In this document: positions 18,339-27,038 of the stretch, one piece after another
Numbering within the stretch: the stretch's first letter is position 1
Layout: the number at the start of each line of letters is the position of its first letter
NCBI GenBank assembly: GCA_036480375.1
Contig: JAZGGI010000026.1
Coordinates: forward strand, 101,163-165,162
From: Candidatus Zixiibacteriota bacterium
GTDB lineage: Bacteria > Zixibacteria > MSB-5A5 > GN15 > JAAZOE01
Length of the DNA stretch: 64,000 nt
Direction: 5' to 3'
Notes under the pieces: model-generated
Databases searched by the model: none
The model's input: the letters and a program-made list of their open reading frames with translations, nothing else
Told to the model about the DNA's origin: nothing
Position numbers and translations under genes: made by a program

Positions 18339-18743
18339 TTATTTTTTCTTTTTGCCGCGCAGATCGCCGAGGGTTACTTTCTTAAATTCAACCTTCATTG
18401 CATCCTGTGCCTTTTTGTATACCTTGACCAGCTTGCAATCCGGTTCTTTGTGGCAATCAATCGGTCCTTTCAGGCAATCATAAAGGAAGATCGTGCCCTG
18501 TACCGCCTCAAGGATATCCAGCATAGTAATTTTGTCAGGTGTTCGGGTTAACCGAACGCCGCCGCCATAGCCCCTCACTGAACGCACCAAACCCGCGCGC
18601 GACAAATCAGAAAGAATCTGCGGCAAAAATTTTGACGGAATTTCCTGAGACTGGGCGATTTTTTCAGATGTTGAAAAATGATCCTTGGCCTCCGCCAGTT
18701 GCCACAGCGCGCGAATTGCATACTCTGTACGATTGTTAATCAT
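18339..18743 (-). CDS. Rrf2-family transcriptional regulator, probably iron-sulfur sensing
   Basis: 134 residues. The N-terminal winged helix has the family wording T-E-Y-A-I-R-A-L-W-Q-L and I-P-S-K-F-L-P-Q-I-L-S-D-L, followed by R-G-Y-G-G-G-V-R-L. Three cysteines at 90, 97 and 103 match the [2Fe-2S]/[4Fe-4S] ligand region of IscR and NsrR. No isc or suf operon adjoins, so its targets are unknown. GAGGAG precedes the ATG. The C terminus is a Lys run. Confidence 0.88.
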   Translation of the reverse strand: MINNRTEYAIRALWQLAEAKDHFSTSEKIAQSQEIPSKFLPQILSDLSRAGLVRSVRGYGGGVRLTRTPDKITMLDILEAVQGTIFLYDCLKGPIDCHKEPDCKLVKVYKKAQDAMKVEFKKVTLGDLRGKKKK

Positions 18744-19021
18744 TTAACTCCTCTTTACTTTTTTGGGGTTTGCTTTATCGTTAGCATCAAACAATCTTCT
18801 TTCTATAAGAAACAACGCCGAAAACGACATTGAAATCGATAATGTATTAATAACCGTTTAACTGAAATATTTTATTTCAGGATGACATAATACGGCATTA
18901 ATACCTTTTAGTAAAGAATTTTTTTTGAAATTCTTATATTTATATCGATAAATTATAGACGAAGTCTGAGTAATTCTATGTAATTTGAGGAGTTGACGTT
19001 TGGTAAATGTTCATAATCAGC

Positions 19022-19049
19022 TTGACAAAATCTCTTAAAATCATAAATT
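19022..19049 (+). promoter_or_regulatory. Putative sigma-70 promoter of the pth-ribosomal protein cluster
   Basis: TTGACA at 19022-19027 and TAAATT at 19044-19049, spaced 16 bases, about 40 bases before the pth start. The rest of 18744-19021 is AT-rich and shows no gene. Confidence 0.5.
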
Positions 19050-19085
19050 GCGTGGGTGCGGCGTCCGGATAAAGAGAGGTTGGGC

Positions 19086-19682
19086 GTGATTAAGATTATA
19101 TGCGCCCTGGGAAATCCGGGCAAAAAGTACATAAATACGCGGCATAATTTTGGTTTTGCCGTCATGGATCGCCTCAAGGACCGACTGAAAATTATCAAAA
19201 GCGGTCGCGCCGATTGGTTTGAATATGATTATACAAAGGGTGATTCGAAAGATATAATTTTGATTACCCCCTCGACCTTCATAAACAGGTCGGGAGTGGC
19301 GGTGGCTGAAGCTCTGGGACTTTATTCAGCCTTACCGCCCGAGCTCTTTGTCATCGCTGACGATTTTAATCTGTGTCTGGGTAGCGTCAGGATTAGAAAA
19401 TCGGGGTCGTCCGGAGGCCACAATGGGCTGGCTTCAATTATTGAAACTATCGAGGATGATCGTTTTCCTCGATTGCGAGCCGGTGTTGGTCCTTTGCCCG
19501 AAGGATATTCCGGACATCCGGATAAAATCTCTGATTTTGTCTTAAGCTGTTTCGCACCGGACGAGATGGAAATTGTCAACACGCTACTTGATCGCTCAGT
19601 CGCGGCCGTTTTGGAAGTTATGAAGAACGACGTTAATCTGGCGATAAGTAGATATAATACCAATAACCCTACTCCGGAATAG
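19086..19682 (+). CDS. pth: Peptidyl-tRNA hydrolase Pth
   Basis: Releases peptides from prematurely dropped peptidyl-tRNA. 198 residues from a GTG at 19086, chosen because the conserved start I-C-A-L-G-N-P-G follows directly and GAGAGG lies seven bases upstream. The catalytic His is in Y-I-N-T-R-H-N-F-G-F, and K-S-G-S-S-G-G-H-N-G-L is the second signature. It is the first gene of a cluster with rpsF, rpsR and rplI. Confidence 0.95.
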   Translation: MIKIICALGNPGKKYINTRHNFGFAVMDRLKDRLKIIKSGRADWFEYDYTKGDSKDIILITPSTFINRSGVAVAEALGLYSALPPELFVIADDFNLCLGSVRIRKSGSSGGHNGLASIIETIEDDRFPRLRAGVGPLPEGYSGHPDKISDFVLSCFAPDEMEIVNTLLDRSVAAVLEVMKNDVNLAISRYNTNNPTPE

Positions 19683-19718
19683 ATATTCCGGGGTCATTTA
19701 AGTCCGAAGGGAGAATAA

Positions 19719-20147
19719 ATGACTCTTTACGACACCACCTTTATACTCAATCCCCAGCTCGAGGAATCCGGACTTGACGAACGTGTGAAACAGGCGGTTG
19801 AACTCGTTAATTCACACGGCGGAAAAGTTACCAGAGAAAACCGGATCGGAATGCGTCGGCTGGCTTATGAAATCCAAAAACTGACACAAGGGTATTACGT
19901 TAATCTGGTCTTTGAGGGAAACGGAAATACCGTCAAAGAACTGGAGCGCCGTTTTCGGCTCGATGAAAATTGTCTGCGATTTCTAACCTGCCTTTACAAG
20001 GAAGTCTCCGAAAAGACATTCGGCTCGCGTCCACCTCAAGGCAATGAGAATATCGCTCGGAAGCGAGATTTTGGGGATCGCTTAAAACCTAAAGCCGATG
20101 CGGATAAAGAAGAAAAAGTGGCGCCTAATAACGTCGATGAAAGTTAA
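19719..20147 (+). CDS. rpsF: 30S ribosomal protein S6
   Basis: 142 residues. The ferredoxin-like core begins M-T-L-Y-D-T-T-F-I-L and includes R-R-L-A-Y-E-I-Q-K and L-R-F-L-T. A charged tail of about 40 residues extends past the usual end. GGGAG precedes the ATG. S6 pairs with S18 on the ribosome and the genes are adjacent. The ssb gene, which usually lies between them, is absent. Confidence 0.94.
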   Translation: MTLYDTTFILNPQLEESGLDERVKQAVELVNSHGGKVTRENRIGMRRLAYEIQKLTQGYYVNLVFEGNGNTVKELERRFRLDENCLRFLTCLYKEVSEKTFGSRPPQGNENIARKRDFGDRLKPKADADKEEKVAPNNVDES

Positions 20148-20173
20148 CCGGATTAAGAGAAAGAGTATAAATT

Positions 20174-20428
20174 ATGGCATTCAAAAAAAGAAAAGCCCGC
20201 TTCGCGGATAAGAGAAAGAAACGCCATTGCCGTTTCTGCGAGTATAAAATTGATGTGGTTGATTATCGCGATGAACGCCTCCTCAAAAGATTTATAACCG
20301 AGCGTGCGAAAATAATCCCGAGAAGAATTTCAGGTACCTGCGCTTTCCATCAGCGCGTTTTAACAACAGCTATAAAACGGGCTCGGCATCTGGCAATTCT
20401 GCCGTTTGTGGCCGAGTCGTTTAAATAA
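20174..20428 (+). CDS. rpsR: 30S ribosomal protein S18
   Basis: 84 residues, very basic at the start, with [14 protein letters not shown] and the family end [15 protein letters not shown]. Four cysteines (two pairs) suggest the zinc-binding C+ form. It lies 26 bases after rpsF. Confidence 0.95.
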   Translation: MAFKKRKARFADKRKKRHCRFCEYKIDVVDYRDERLLKRFITERAKIIPRRISGTCAFHQRVLTTAIKRARHLAILPFVAESFK

Positions 20429-20445
20429 GACAGGGTAGGCAAACT

Positions 20446-21381
20446 GTGCAATCCCGCACGGTGATAATATCAACTACCGCTTTTTTGACGGCCCTGACGG
20501 CCTACTGGTCGTTAATCCCGGGGATAGGTTTTCTGTTGGAGATTTATCTAGTTTGGGGTGTTGTTGTCGCCACGATTGAGAGACATCATTGGACGATTAT
20601 CGGCGCCTCCGCAGCCGCCTTAATTTTGGGCGCGATACCGGGAATTGCCGTTATACCCATGATGTTTCTAATGCCCAGCCTGGTTAAATTAGTCTTACCG
20701 GCGATGGTAATAGGATTTTTGCTGAATCGGGGTATCAAGGCTACTGCCGTTTTCTGGGTTGCGGTCGGGTGCATGACGCTGATTATGACCGTCATTTATT
20801 TGCAAATGTTGGAGTTTATAGTCGAGCTCATCGAAAATGTCCACCTGCGATCTTTAGCCTGGATTAAATCAACTTTGGCAACAGCGGGATACAGTACCGA
20901 AATTATTGATTCGACATCTGACTCTTTAGCCCAAGGCAAAAATATACTTTTCCATTTACTGCCCGGCTTGATGATTCTGACCGGAATCGGTCAAATATTC
21001 GTGTCGATGGTTTTAGTGGAATGGTATTTCACGCGTCGGGATAGTTATTTCCCCGGATTCGGGCGTTTCATATATTGGAAAATGCCCGAAAAACTATTAT
21101 ATTTTTGGGTTGCAGCCATCTTGATTCGGCTAATATGGGATGGTACCGCGCAAATGGTTGCCGATAACGCCCTTCTGATATTTGTCAGCTTTTATTCCGT
21201 TACCGGCTTATCATTACTTGAGTATGGGCTCCGCAAGCTGAGATTGCCAAAATTGATCCGAATTATATTTTATCTTGGCCTGTTTTTTATGCAGCTTCCC
21301 GGTTTGATTGCGGCCGCCGCCGCCGGACTGTTTGACAGTTACTTTGATTTTAGAAAAGTCCGAGCTCATTCTTTAGGTTAG
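20446..21381 (+). CDS. DUF2232 (YybS-like) membrane protein
   Basis: 311 residues with about eight hydrophobic helices and little soluble sequence. It matches the DUF2232 arrangement, including a late P-G-L-I-A-A-A-A-A-G-L-F-D-S-Y-F-D-F-R end. Such genes repeatedly lie between rpsR and rplI, as here, though no function is established. The start is a GTG at 20446 with an AGGGTAGG purine stretch upstream. Confidence 0.75.
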   Translation: MQSRTVIISTTAFLTALTAYWSLIPGIGFLLEIYLVWGVVVATIERHHWTIIGASAAALILGAIPGIAVIPMMFLMPSLVKLVLPAMVIGFLLNRGIKATAVFWVAVGCMTLIMTVIYLQMLEFIVELIENVHLRSLAWIKSTLATAGYSTEIIDSTSDSLAQGKNILFHLLPGLMILTGIGQIFVSMVLVEWYFTRRDSYFPGFGRFIYWKMPEKLLYFWVAAILIRLIWDGTAQMVADNALLIFVSFYSVTGLSLLEYGLRKLRLPKLIRIIFYLGLFFMQLPGLIAAAAAGLFDSYFDFRKVRAHSLG

Positions 21382-21410
21382 TAAATTGGAATTGAAAGGA
21401 TAGATAAACG

Positions 21411-21857
21411 ATGAAAATTATTTTAACCGATGATGTCACCAATTTGGGGCAGGCCGGCGATACTATCGAGGTAAAAACCGGCTACGCTCGAAATTTCCTG
21501 ATCCCCCGCAACCTGGCTATTCCGGCCACCAAGGGAAACCTGCGGGCCGTGGATCATGTTAAAAAAGAAAAAGGACTGCGTGACAAAAAACGTCGCCGTT
21601 CGGCCGAAAAGATTCGCGACGATATCGAAAAACTCTCCCTGACAACCGAGCTTGTTGTGGGTAATGAAGACCAGGTGTACGGTTCGGTCACCAGCCATAC
21701 TATCGCCGATTTGATTTCAAAAGAGGGTTGCGCTATCGAGAGGCGCTGGATACGGCTCGAAGAGCCGATTAAAGCCCTGGGTATGTACACCATAAAAATA
21801 AAAATCGAAAAAAATGTTGAGGCGAGCGTAAAACTATTAGTCGAGAAAAAGGCCTGA
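21411..21857 (+). CDS. rplI: 50S ribosomal protein L9
   Basis: 148 residues. The N domain has the L9 signature beginning M-K-I-I-L-T-D-D-V and G-Y-A-R-N-F-L-I-P-R-N-L-A. A long connecting helix rich in Lys/Arg/Glu follows, then the C domain G-S-V-T-S-H-T-I-A-D. Ribosome-binding site AAAGGA. Length and motifs are standard. Confidence 0.96.
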   Translation: MKIILTDDVTNLGQAGDTIEVKTGYARNFLIPRNLAIPATKGNLRAVDHVKKEKGLRDKKRRRSAEKIRDDIEKLSLTTELVVGNEDQVYGSVTSHTIADLISKEGCAIERRWIRLEEPIKALGMYTIKIKIEKNVEASVKLLVEKKA

Positions 21858-21860
21858 CGA

Positions 21861-22364
21861 ATGGCAATGGTGGAAATTCAAATAGACGGCCTGGCGATGG
21901 ATTTGGTATCCAATTCGCCGGTCGTCGTACTGGCGTCAAAAGAATTGAATAAAGTTTTACCGATCTGGATCGGGCATAGCGAAGCCTGGGCTATCGCCAT
22001 GGAAATCTCCGGGATGGGCTCCAAGCGGCCGATGACTCACGATCTTTTCAAGAACGCAATTCTGGCCATGGACGCCACGCTCGAAAAAGTCGAGATAACC
22101 GATCTCAAAGATCAAACGTTTTATGCCCGACTGCATATTACTATCGGTGACAAACATATCGATCTCGATGCCCGCCCCTCCGATTCAATCGCGCTGGCGC
22201 TGAAAACCAAATGCCCGATATTTGTCAACGAGGATTTATTTTCCATTCAACCGAAAGAGGACGAACCCCCGGAAAAACAGATGCCGCCATCAGGCCCTCC
22301 GGAATCATTGGCCGACCGCCTCAAACGCATCGACCCCGAGGATTTTGGCAAATATTCGCTATAA
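21861..22364 (+). CDS. Bifunctional nuclease-domain protein (BFN/DUF151)
   Basis: 167 residues. It carries the DUF151 core: L-P-I-W-I-G-H-S-E-A-W-A-I, R-P-M-T-H-D-L-F, and R-P-S-D-S-I-A-L-A-L. Members show DNase/RNase activity or act in stress defence. The ATG comes only three bases after the rplI stop, so the two are co-translated. A Pro/Glu-rich C-terminal tail is lineage-specific. Confidence 0.85.
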   Translation: MAMVEIQIDGLAMDLVSNSPVVVLASKELNKVLPIWIGHSEAWAIAMEISGMGSKRPMTHDLFKNAILAMDATLEKVEITDLKDQTFYARLHITIGDKHIDLDARPSDSIALALKTKCPIFVNEDLFSIQPKEDEPPEKQMPPSGPPESLADRLKRIDPEDFGKYSL

Positions 22365-22403
22365 ACTTCTGCGATAGTTCTATTGTGAGAAATTTGGCAA
22401 AAA

Positions 22404-22431
22404 GACAACCTGCAACGGCTGTCATTTTTTT
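22404..22431 (+). terminator. Intrinsic terminator after the pth-rplI-bfn cluster
   Basis: GACAACC, a six-base loop, GGCTGTC (one mismatch in the stem), then seven T. It lies 40 bases past the bfn stop. Confidence 0.7.
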
Positions 22432-22464
22432 GTTGCATGATTAATTATGGAAATCCAACGAAAA

Positions 22465-24000
22465 TTACTTCGCCCAGTCGGGCATGACAGATAAATCAAT
22501 ATTAAATACGTACATTCCCAGCAAGTAAACACAGGCCGTGATAAAGATAATCCCAATAAGGTTCATATAAATCCCGACCCGCATCATATCGGCGATTTTC
22601 AATCGCCCGGTTCCAAATACAATGGCGTTGGGCGGAGTCGCTACCGGCAGCATAAAGGCGCAGGAGGCTGACAACGTCGCCGGGATCATCAAAAGAAGAG
22701 GATTGACCCCAATGACGACCGCCAGAACCCCCAATATCGGCAAAAATATCTCGGTCGTGGCGGTATTCGAAGTCAATTCGGTCAAAAACGTCAGCATGGC
22801 ACAAATGGCAATCACGATAAAAATCGGCGATAGCTGTTTCAATCCGGTCAATTGACTCCCCAGATAATTAGCCAGGCCGGATTCGACTAATCCGGATGCC
22901 AACGCAAACCCGCCGCCAAATAACAGCACGATACCCCAATTGAGATTTTTAGCCGTCTCCCAGTTCATCAGACGTTTTTGCCCCTTATTTTTCTGGCGGG
23001 CCGGAATAACAAACAACAACAAGCTCATGACAATCGCCACCGTTCCGTCATCGATGAATTTGGGCATAGCAAATAGAGTTGACCACCCGGGGAGAACAAA
23101 ATCACCAATGGTGATGCTTTTTCTGAACAGCCAGAGAAAGACCGTAACACAAAAAACTATCAGAACGATTTTTTCTTCATATTTCATCGGCCCCAATTTT
23201 CGGTACTCATCCCGGAATACCGAAGCGTCGGTTTCAAGTTTTGACCGGGATGGCGCGTACACTTTCACGATAACCAGCCATGCCACCAGTAAAAATAAAA
23301 CCGCGAAGGGAAAAGCGAACATCATCCATTGAGCGAAGCTGATATCCGGCGCGTTGGGGAAGATGATGGTCAGGATGCGAGAAAAAGCCAGGTTGGGTGG
23401 AGTGCCGATCAATGTCGCCGTGCCGCCGATTGAAGCTGCGTAGGCAATTGCGATTAACAGGCCAACCGGAAATTTACCGACTTTTTCCTCGCCGAAGCTG
23501 TCGGTCATCTTAATAATGATTGCCATCGCCATCGGCACCATCATCATCGTCGAGGCCGTGTTGGCAATCCACATTGACAAAAAGAAAGTCGCTACCATAA
23601 ACCCCAGTATTATCTTGCGGGGACTGGTCCCGATTAACAATATTATTTTCAAAGCTATACGCCGATGCAGATCCCAACGTTCCATCGCCAGTGCGATTAT
23701 AAGTCCGCCAATAAACAGAAAAATTATGTGGTTGAAATACTGAGCTGCCGTCGCTTTACCCGACATGATTCCCAAAAAGGGATACAGCGCTACCGGCAAG
23801 AGAGCCGTGGCCGGAATCGGTATCGCTTCGAATATCCACCAGATCGCCACCCAGGCCGCCGCCGCGGCGCACCGGGTAACGTTGGGATTGCCTGGCTCAA
23901 GATCGGTGAAATAAAAAATAAATATCGCCGCTAACGGCCCCAAAAACAATCCAATGCGGCGTTTGCTAAACATCCATGAATATTTGAACGGACTCGACAT
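22465..24000 (-). CDS. SLC13/DASS-family sodium:dicarboxylate symporter
   Basis: 511 residues with about twelve membrane segments. Two S-N-T sodium/carboxylate motifs mark the family: one within W-I-A-N-T-A-S-T-M-M-M-V-P (degenerate) and one in L-T-S-N-T-A-T-T-E-I-F-L-P. The paired substrate loop P-V-A-T-P-P-N-A-I-V-F-G occurs near the C terminus and G-T-P-P-N-L-A-F in the first half. Likely substrates are succinate, malate or fumarate. It is convergent with bfn and divergent from a lipoprotein gene. Confidence 0.9.
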   Translation of the reverse strand: MSSPFKYSWMFSKRRIGLFLGPLAAIFIFYFTDLEPGNPNVTRCAAAAAWVAIWWIFEAIPIPATALLPVALYPFLGIMSGKATAAQYFNHIIFLFIGGLIIALAMERWDLHRRIALKIILLIGTSPRKIILGFMVATFFLSMWIANTASTMMMVPMAMAIIIKMTDSFGEEKVGKFPVGLLIAIAYAASIGGTATLIGTPPNLAFSRILTIIFPNAPDISFAQWMMFAFPFAVLFLLVAWLVIVKVYAPSRSKLETDASVFRDEYRKLGPMKYEEKIVLIVFCVTVFLWLFRKSITIGDFVLPGWSTLFAMPKFIDDGTVAIVMSLLLFVIPARQKNKGQKRLMNWETAKNLNWGIVLLFGGGFALASGLVESGLANYLGSQLTGLKQLSPIFIVIAICAMLTFLTELTSNTATTEIFLPILGVLAVVIGVNPLLLMIPATLSASCAFMLPVATPPNAIVFGTGRLKIADMMRVGIYMNLIGIIFITACVYLLGMYVFNIDLSVMPDWAK

Positions 24001-24128
24001 AGAATCAATAATGATAGAACGTGAAACATACCCTTGTCAAGCATTCAAAATCGGCCTTCTTGTTCTTGGAAAAACAGAACGAAATCATTATCTTGGATTT
24101 GGGCATATTCAAACTTGAGGGACACACG

Positions 24129-25007
24129 ATGAGAATTTTTAAAGTAGCAATCGCAGTTATTAGCATAGCATGCGTTATATCCGTAATAATAACCGGATGT
24201 CTCGGTAAAGTCAGCGGACCCAGTCAGGATTTTGTTTATCCTCTAAAAGTCGGAAATTACTGGGAATATGATTTTTCTTCTGAGCATTTTGATTCGGAAA
24301 CGGGCGAGCCTTCATCTTTGGGGCCAAATACATATACCACCGCTACGGCAGAAATTATTGGGATGGATACTCTGGAGGATACTCTGGAGACGTATGTGTT
24401 CTACGCAGAAGACGATACCAGCAATATTAATAATCTCAATTCCGCAACCGCCCATATAAATAATGCCCCGGATGGCCTTTATCAATATGCAAGTGATGGT
24501 GCCAGCCTAATTGCTCCGGCAAAACCCAAACCTCAAGAAACAGAAATTCATTTTAATGGAATATCGTACGCCTCAACCGATGAATTGATGGCAAGAATAT
24601 ACAATATTGGCCAATCATTATTATCATTCCCCGCATCATACCAAAACAATAATGGACAGATTTTTCGAGGGCTTGCTTATCCTCTAGGGATCGGAAAACA
24701 GTGGACCGTGGTTACTCTTAGCGAAGCGAATCCTCTCCATCGGATTGTTAAACGAATTACAGACTGGACCAAAGTCAAAACCAATGCCGGTGATTTCAAT
24801 TGTTTTAAAATACAATGGCTATGGGATTTCAATGGTGATGGCATTTGGGATGATAACCTTGTTGGATATGATTATGTTTCAGAAAAAGGACTTATTGTCA
24901 GGGAATTAAGGATCAAAGGTATAATCATCACAGATTATAGCGGCCAACCGCTTGGAACAGTCGATATTGTTCAGAGATTCGAATTAAAAAAACTTGATTT
25001 GAAGTAG
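24129..25007 (+). CDS. Lipoprotein of unknown function
   Basis: The start at 24129 gives a proper lipoprotein signal ending I-T-G-C (Cys24) and has GAGG upstream. The 292-residue product has a mature part that starts with Y-P-L-K-V-G-N-Y-W-E-Y, a phrase common in secreted proteins of FCB-type bacteria, and repeats the theme at G-I-G-K-Q-W-T-V. It contains a D-F-N-G-D-G-I-W-D-D acidic loop that might bind calcium. No enzyme motif is seen. Confidence 0.65.
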   Translation: MRIFKVAIAVISIACVISVIITGCLGKVSGPSQDFVYPLKVGNYWEYDFSSEHFDSETGEPSSLGPNTYTTATAEIIGMDTLEDTLETYVFYAEDDTSNINNLNSATAHINNAPDGLYQYASDGASLIAPAKPKPQETEIHFNGISYASTDELMARIYNIGQSLLSFPASYQNNNGQIFRGLAYPLGIGKQWTVVTLSEANPLHRIVKRITDWTKVKTNAGDFNCFKIQWLWDFNGDGIWDDNLVGYDYVSEKGLIVRELRIKGIIITDYSGQPLGTVDIVQRFELKKLDLK

Positions 25008-25023
25008 ATTATATCGAAATTGC

Positions 25024-26079
25024 TTAAGGCTTGATTATAACCGAAAATTTCTCTTGCGGCAACACTCGACCGATTATAGCCGCGTTGACATTTCTCTTTA
25101 TTAAATAATCGAGACAATCATTCGCGTTTTTCTCATCGATGCTTATTAGGAGTCCACCCGAAGTCTGTGGATCAAAAACTATATCGGAAGCATAGCTTTC
25201 CAAAAACGAGTCGATGGATATTTTACCTTCGAGATGGCTCTTATTGGCTGAGGCTCCGCCGGTCAATGCTCCCGCTTTGGCATAGTCAATTGTCCCCGGC
25301 AATAATTTCAGTTTGCCATATTCAATTTCAAACGAGACACCCGAACCGCTCGCCATCTCATAAGAATGTCCGGCTAAGCCGAACCCCGTAATATCAGTTG
25401 CGGCATGAGCCCCAAATTCAATCATTGCCTCGGATGCGATCTTATTTAACGCAATCATCAATTGGCACAAATAATCAACATGCTCTTTTTGGGCCTTGTT
25501 CTGTTTAATGGCGGTCGATACAATTCCGGTTCCCAATGGCTTGGTCAAAATCAAAATATCACCTGGGCGAGCGTCCTTATTAGTGAAAATCTTATTGGGG
25601 TGAATGATTCCCGTCACCGCCAGACCATACTTGAGTTCTTTGTCCTTTATCGAATGCCCTCCGGCGATGACCGCTCCCGCCTCGCCGATTTTATCGGCCC
25701 CGCCCCGCAGGATATCCCCGGTAACATCAGCCGGCATATCGGCCGGGACGGTCAGGATATTCAACGCCGCCAGAGGCTTCCCGCCCATGGCGTAAACATC
25801 CGAAAGAGCGTTAGCCGCCGCCACTTGCCCAAAAAGATATGGATCGTCAACAATCGGAGGAAAAAAATCAGTCGTCAGAACCAGGGCCATTTCATCATTG
25901 AGCTTATAGATTCCGGCATCATCGACGCCGTCAATACCGACCAACAGATTTTCCGATTGCGGAGGCGTGAACCTCTTTAATATCTCACCCAGCGCCGCCG
26001 GGCCGATTTTGGAAGCTCAACCGGCGCCCGAAACCTGGGAGGTCAGTTTTATTTCTCTGTCTCGTCTCAAATCATCCAT
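25024..26079 (-). CDS. selD: Selenophosphate synthetase SelD, itself a selenoprotein (Sec21)
   Basis: Makes selenophosphate from selenide and ATP for selenocysteine synthesis. Reading from ATG 26079, the frame meets TGA at 26019-26017 as codon 21 in G-A-G-[U]-A-S-K-I-G-P, exactly where other SelD proteins have the catalytic Cys or Sec. The frame is then open to 25024. The result is 351 residues, the normal SelD length. ATP-site motifs D-D-A-G-I-Y and G-G-H-S-I-K follow, and later D-I-T-G-F-G-L-A-G-H. A 6-bp hairpin 14 bases after the TGA is a SECIS candidate. Starting at 25944 instead would lose the active site. Confidence 0.93.
25988..26002 (-). promoter_or_regulatory. Candidate bacterial SECIS hairpin in selD
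   Basis: The minus strand reads CCCGGCGGCGCTGGG: stem CCCGGC/GCTGGG (one G-U pair) and loop GGC. The loop starts 21 bases after the UGA, inside the 16-37 base window known for bacterial SECIS elements, and begins with G as expected for SelB binding. Confidence 0.7.
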
Positions 26080-26179
26080 AGTATCAACTTTCAAAATAGA
26101 ATCTACGTTGAAAACCGGCTGATTTCAAGATTATTCTTCTTATCAATCGCTTAATACAATGAAAAGCGGAAACTTGTAA

Positions 26180-26208
26180 TTGACAAATAGGAATTAATGG
26201 ATTAAATT
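26180..26208 (+). promoter_or_regulatory. Putative promoter upstream of the ECF sigma gene
   Basis: TTGACA at 26180-26185 and TAAATT at 26203-26208, spaced 17 bases, about 250 bases before the gene. The remaining spacer to 26456 is AT-rich and contains a short inverted repeat (CTGATG ... ATATCAG near 26402-26421). No gene is seen in it. Confidence 0.4.
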
Positions 26209-26456
26209 AATACTGCCTAACTGGTTGGCGGACAGTGAAAAATTTATGGATTTTTCAACAAAACTGCAATTCTTGGGTGATAAATGAGAGTATATAATAT
26301 GGGGATAAAATAAAAACTAATAGGAGGCAATAACCCGAGACTATTATAATTGAGTGTATTAATCGGATTATTCAAAGGATTAAGGGAACCTTTGGCGGTC
26401 GCCTGATGTTTTTTATATCAGACGGTCGGCTGAAGTAAACCTTTTGTGGGTACGAT

Positions 26457-27038
26457 ATGGCTGACCAAAAGCAACAAGAACTGAGAAACCGATTTGAACA
26501 GGAGGCGATGGTTCATACCGATGCGTTAATGCGTACAGCTCGCCGAATGACCAACAATGAAAACGACGCTCAGGACTTGGTTCAGGAATCCATGTTAAAG
26601 GCTTATCGCTTTTTTGATAAGTTTGAACCCGGAACCAACTGTAAAGCCTGGCTCTTTAAGATAATGACCAACATATTTATCAACAACTACCGTTCACGCG
26701 CCAAGGCTCCCAAGTCGATGGCCTTTGACGAAGTCGATGACAGTTTCCTGTTCGGACAACTGGCCAAATTCAAAGGCGGCGACGATCCCGAGAAAGAATT
26801 TTTCTCCAAGATATTCGATGATGACGTTAAAGAAGCCATCAATGAATTACCGGAGGATTTTCGGATTGTAGTCGTATTGTCATTTCTGGAGGGCTTTGCT
26901 TATCAGGAGATTGCTGATATTACCGGACTGCAGATCGGCACCGTGAAGTCGAGATTACATCGCGGCCGGAAATTATTGCAAAAATCTCTTTTAGATTATG
27001 CCATCAAGAACGGTTACATCAAGGAGCCTTACAATTGA
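26457..27038 (+). CDS. ECF-type RNA polymerase sigma factor
   Basis: 193 residues with sigma region 2 (A-Q-D-L-V-Q-E-S-M-L-K-A-Y-R-F-F and N-I-F-I-N-N-Y-R) and region 4 (A-Y-Q-E-I-A-D-I-T-G-L-Q-I-G-T-V-K-S-R-L-H-R-G-R). Regions 1 and 3 are missing, as in ECF sigma factors of the RpoE type. The next gene encodes its probable anti-sigma factor, whose start overlaps this stop (TTGA). Confidence 0.93.
   Translation: MADQKQQELRNRFEQEAMVHTDALMRTARRMTNNENDAQDLVQESMLKAYRFFDKFEPGTNCKAWLFKIMTNIFINNYRSRAKAPKSMAFDEVDDSFLFGQLAKFKGGDDPEKEFFSKIFDDDVKEAINELPEDFRIVVVLSFLEGFAYQEIADITGLQIGTVKSRLHRGRKLLQKSLLDYAIKNGYIKEPYN

Noticed and set aside
25462..25980. 172-codon plus-strand frame over selD
   Set aside because: It lies opposite a clearly conserved SelD sequence and has no recognisable domain.
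26402..26421. CTGATG/ATATCAG hairpin before the sigma gene as a terminator
   Set aside because: The stem is short and the T-run lies inside the loop.
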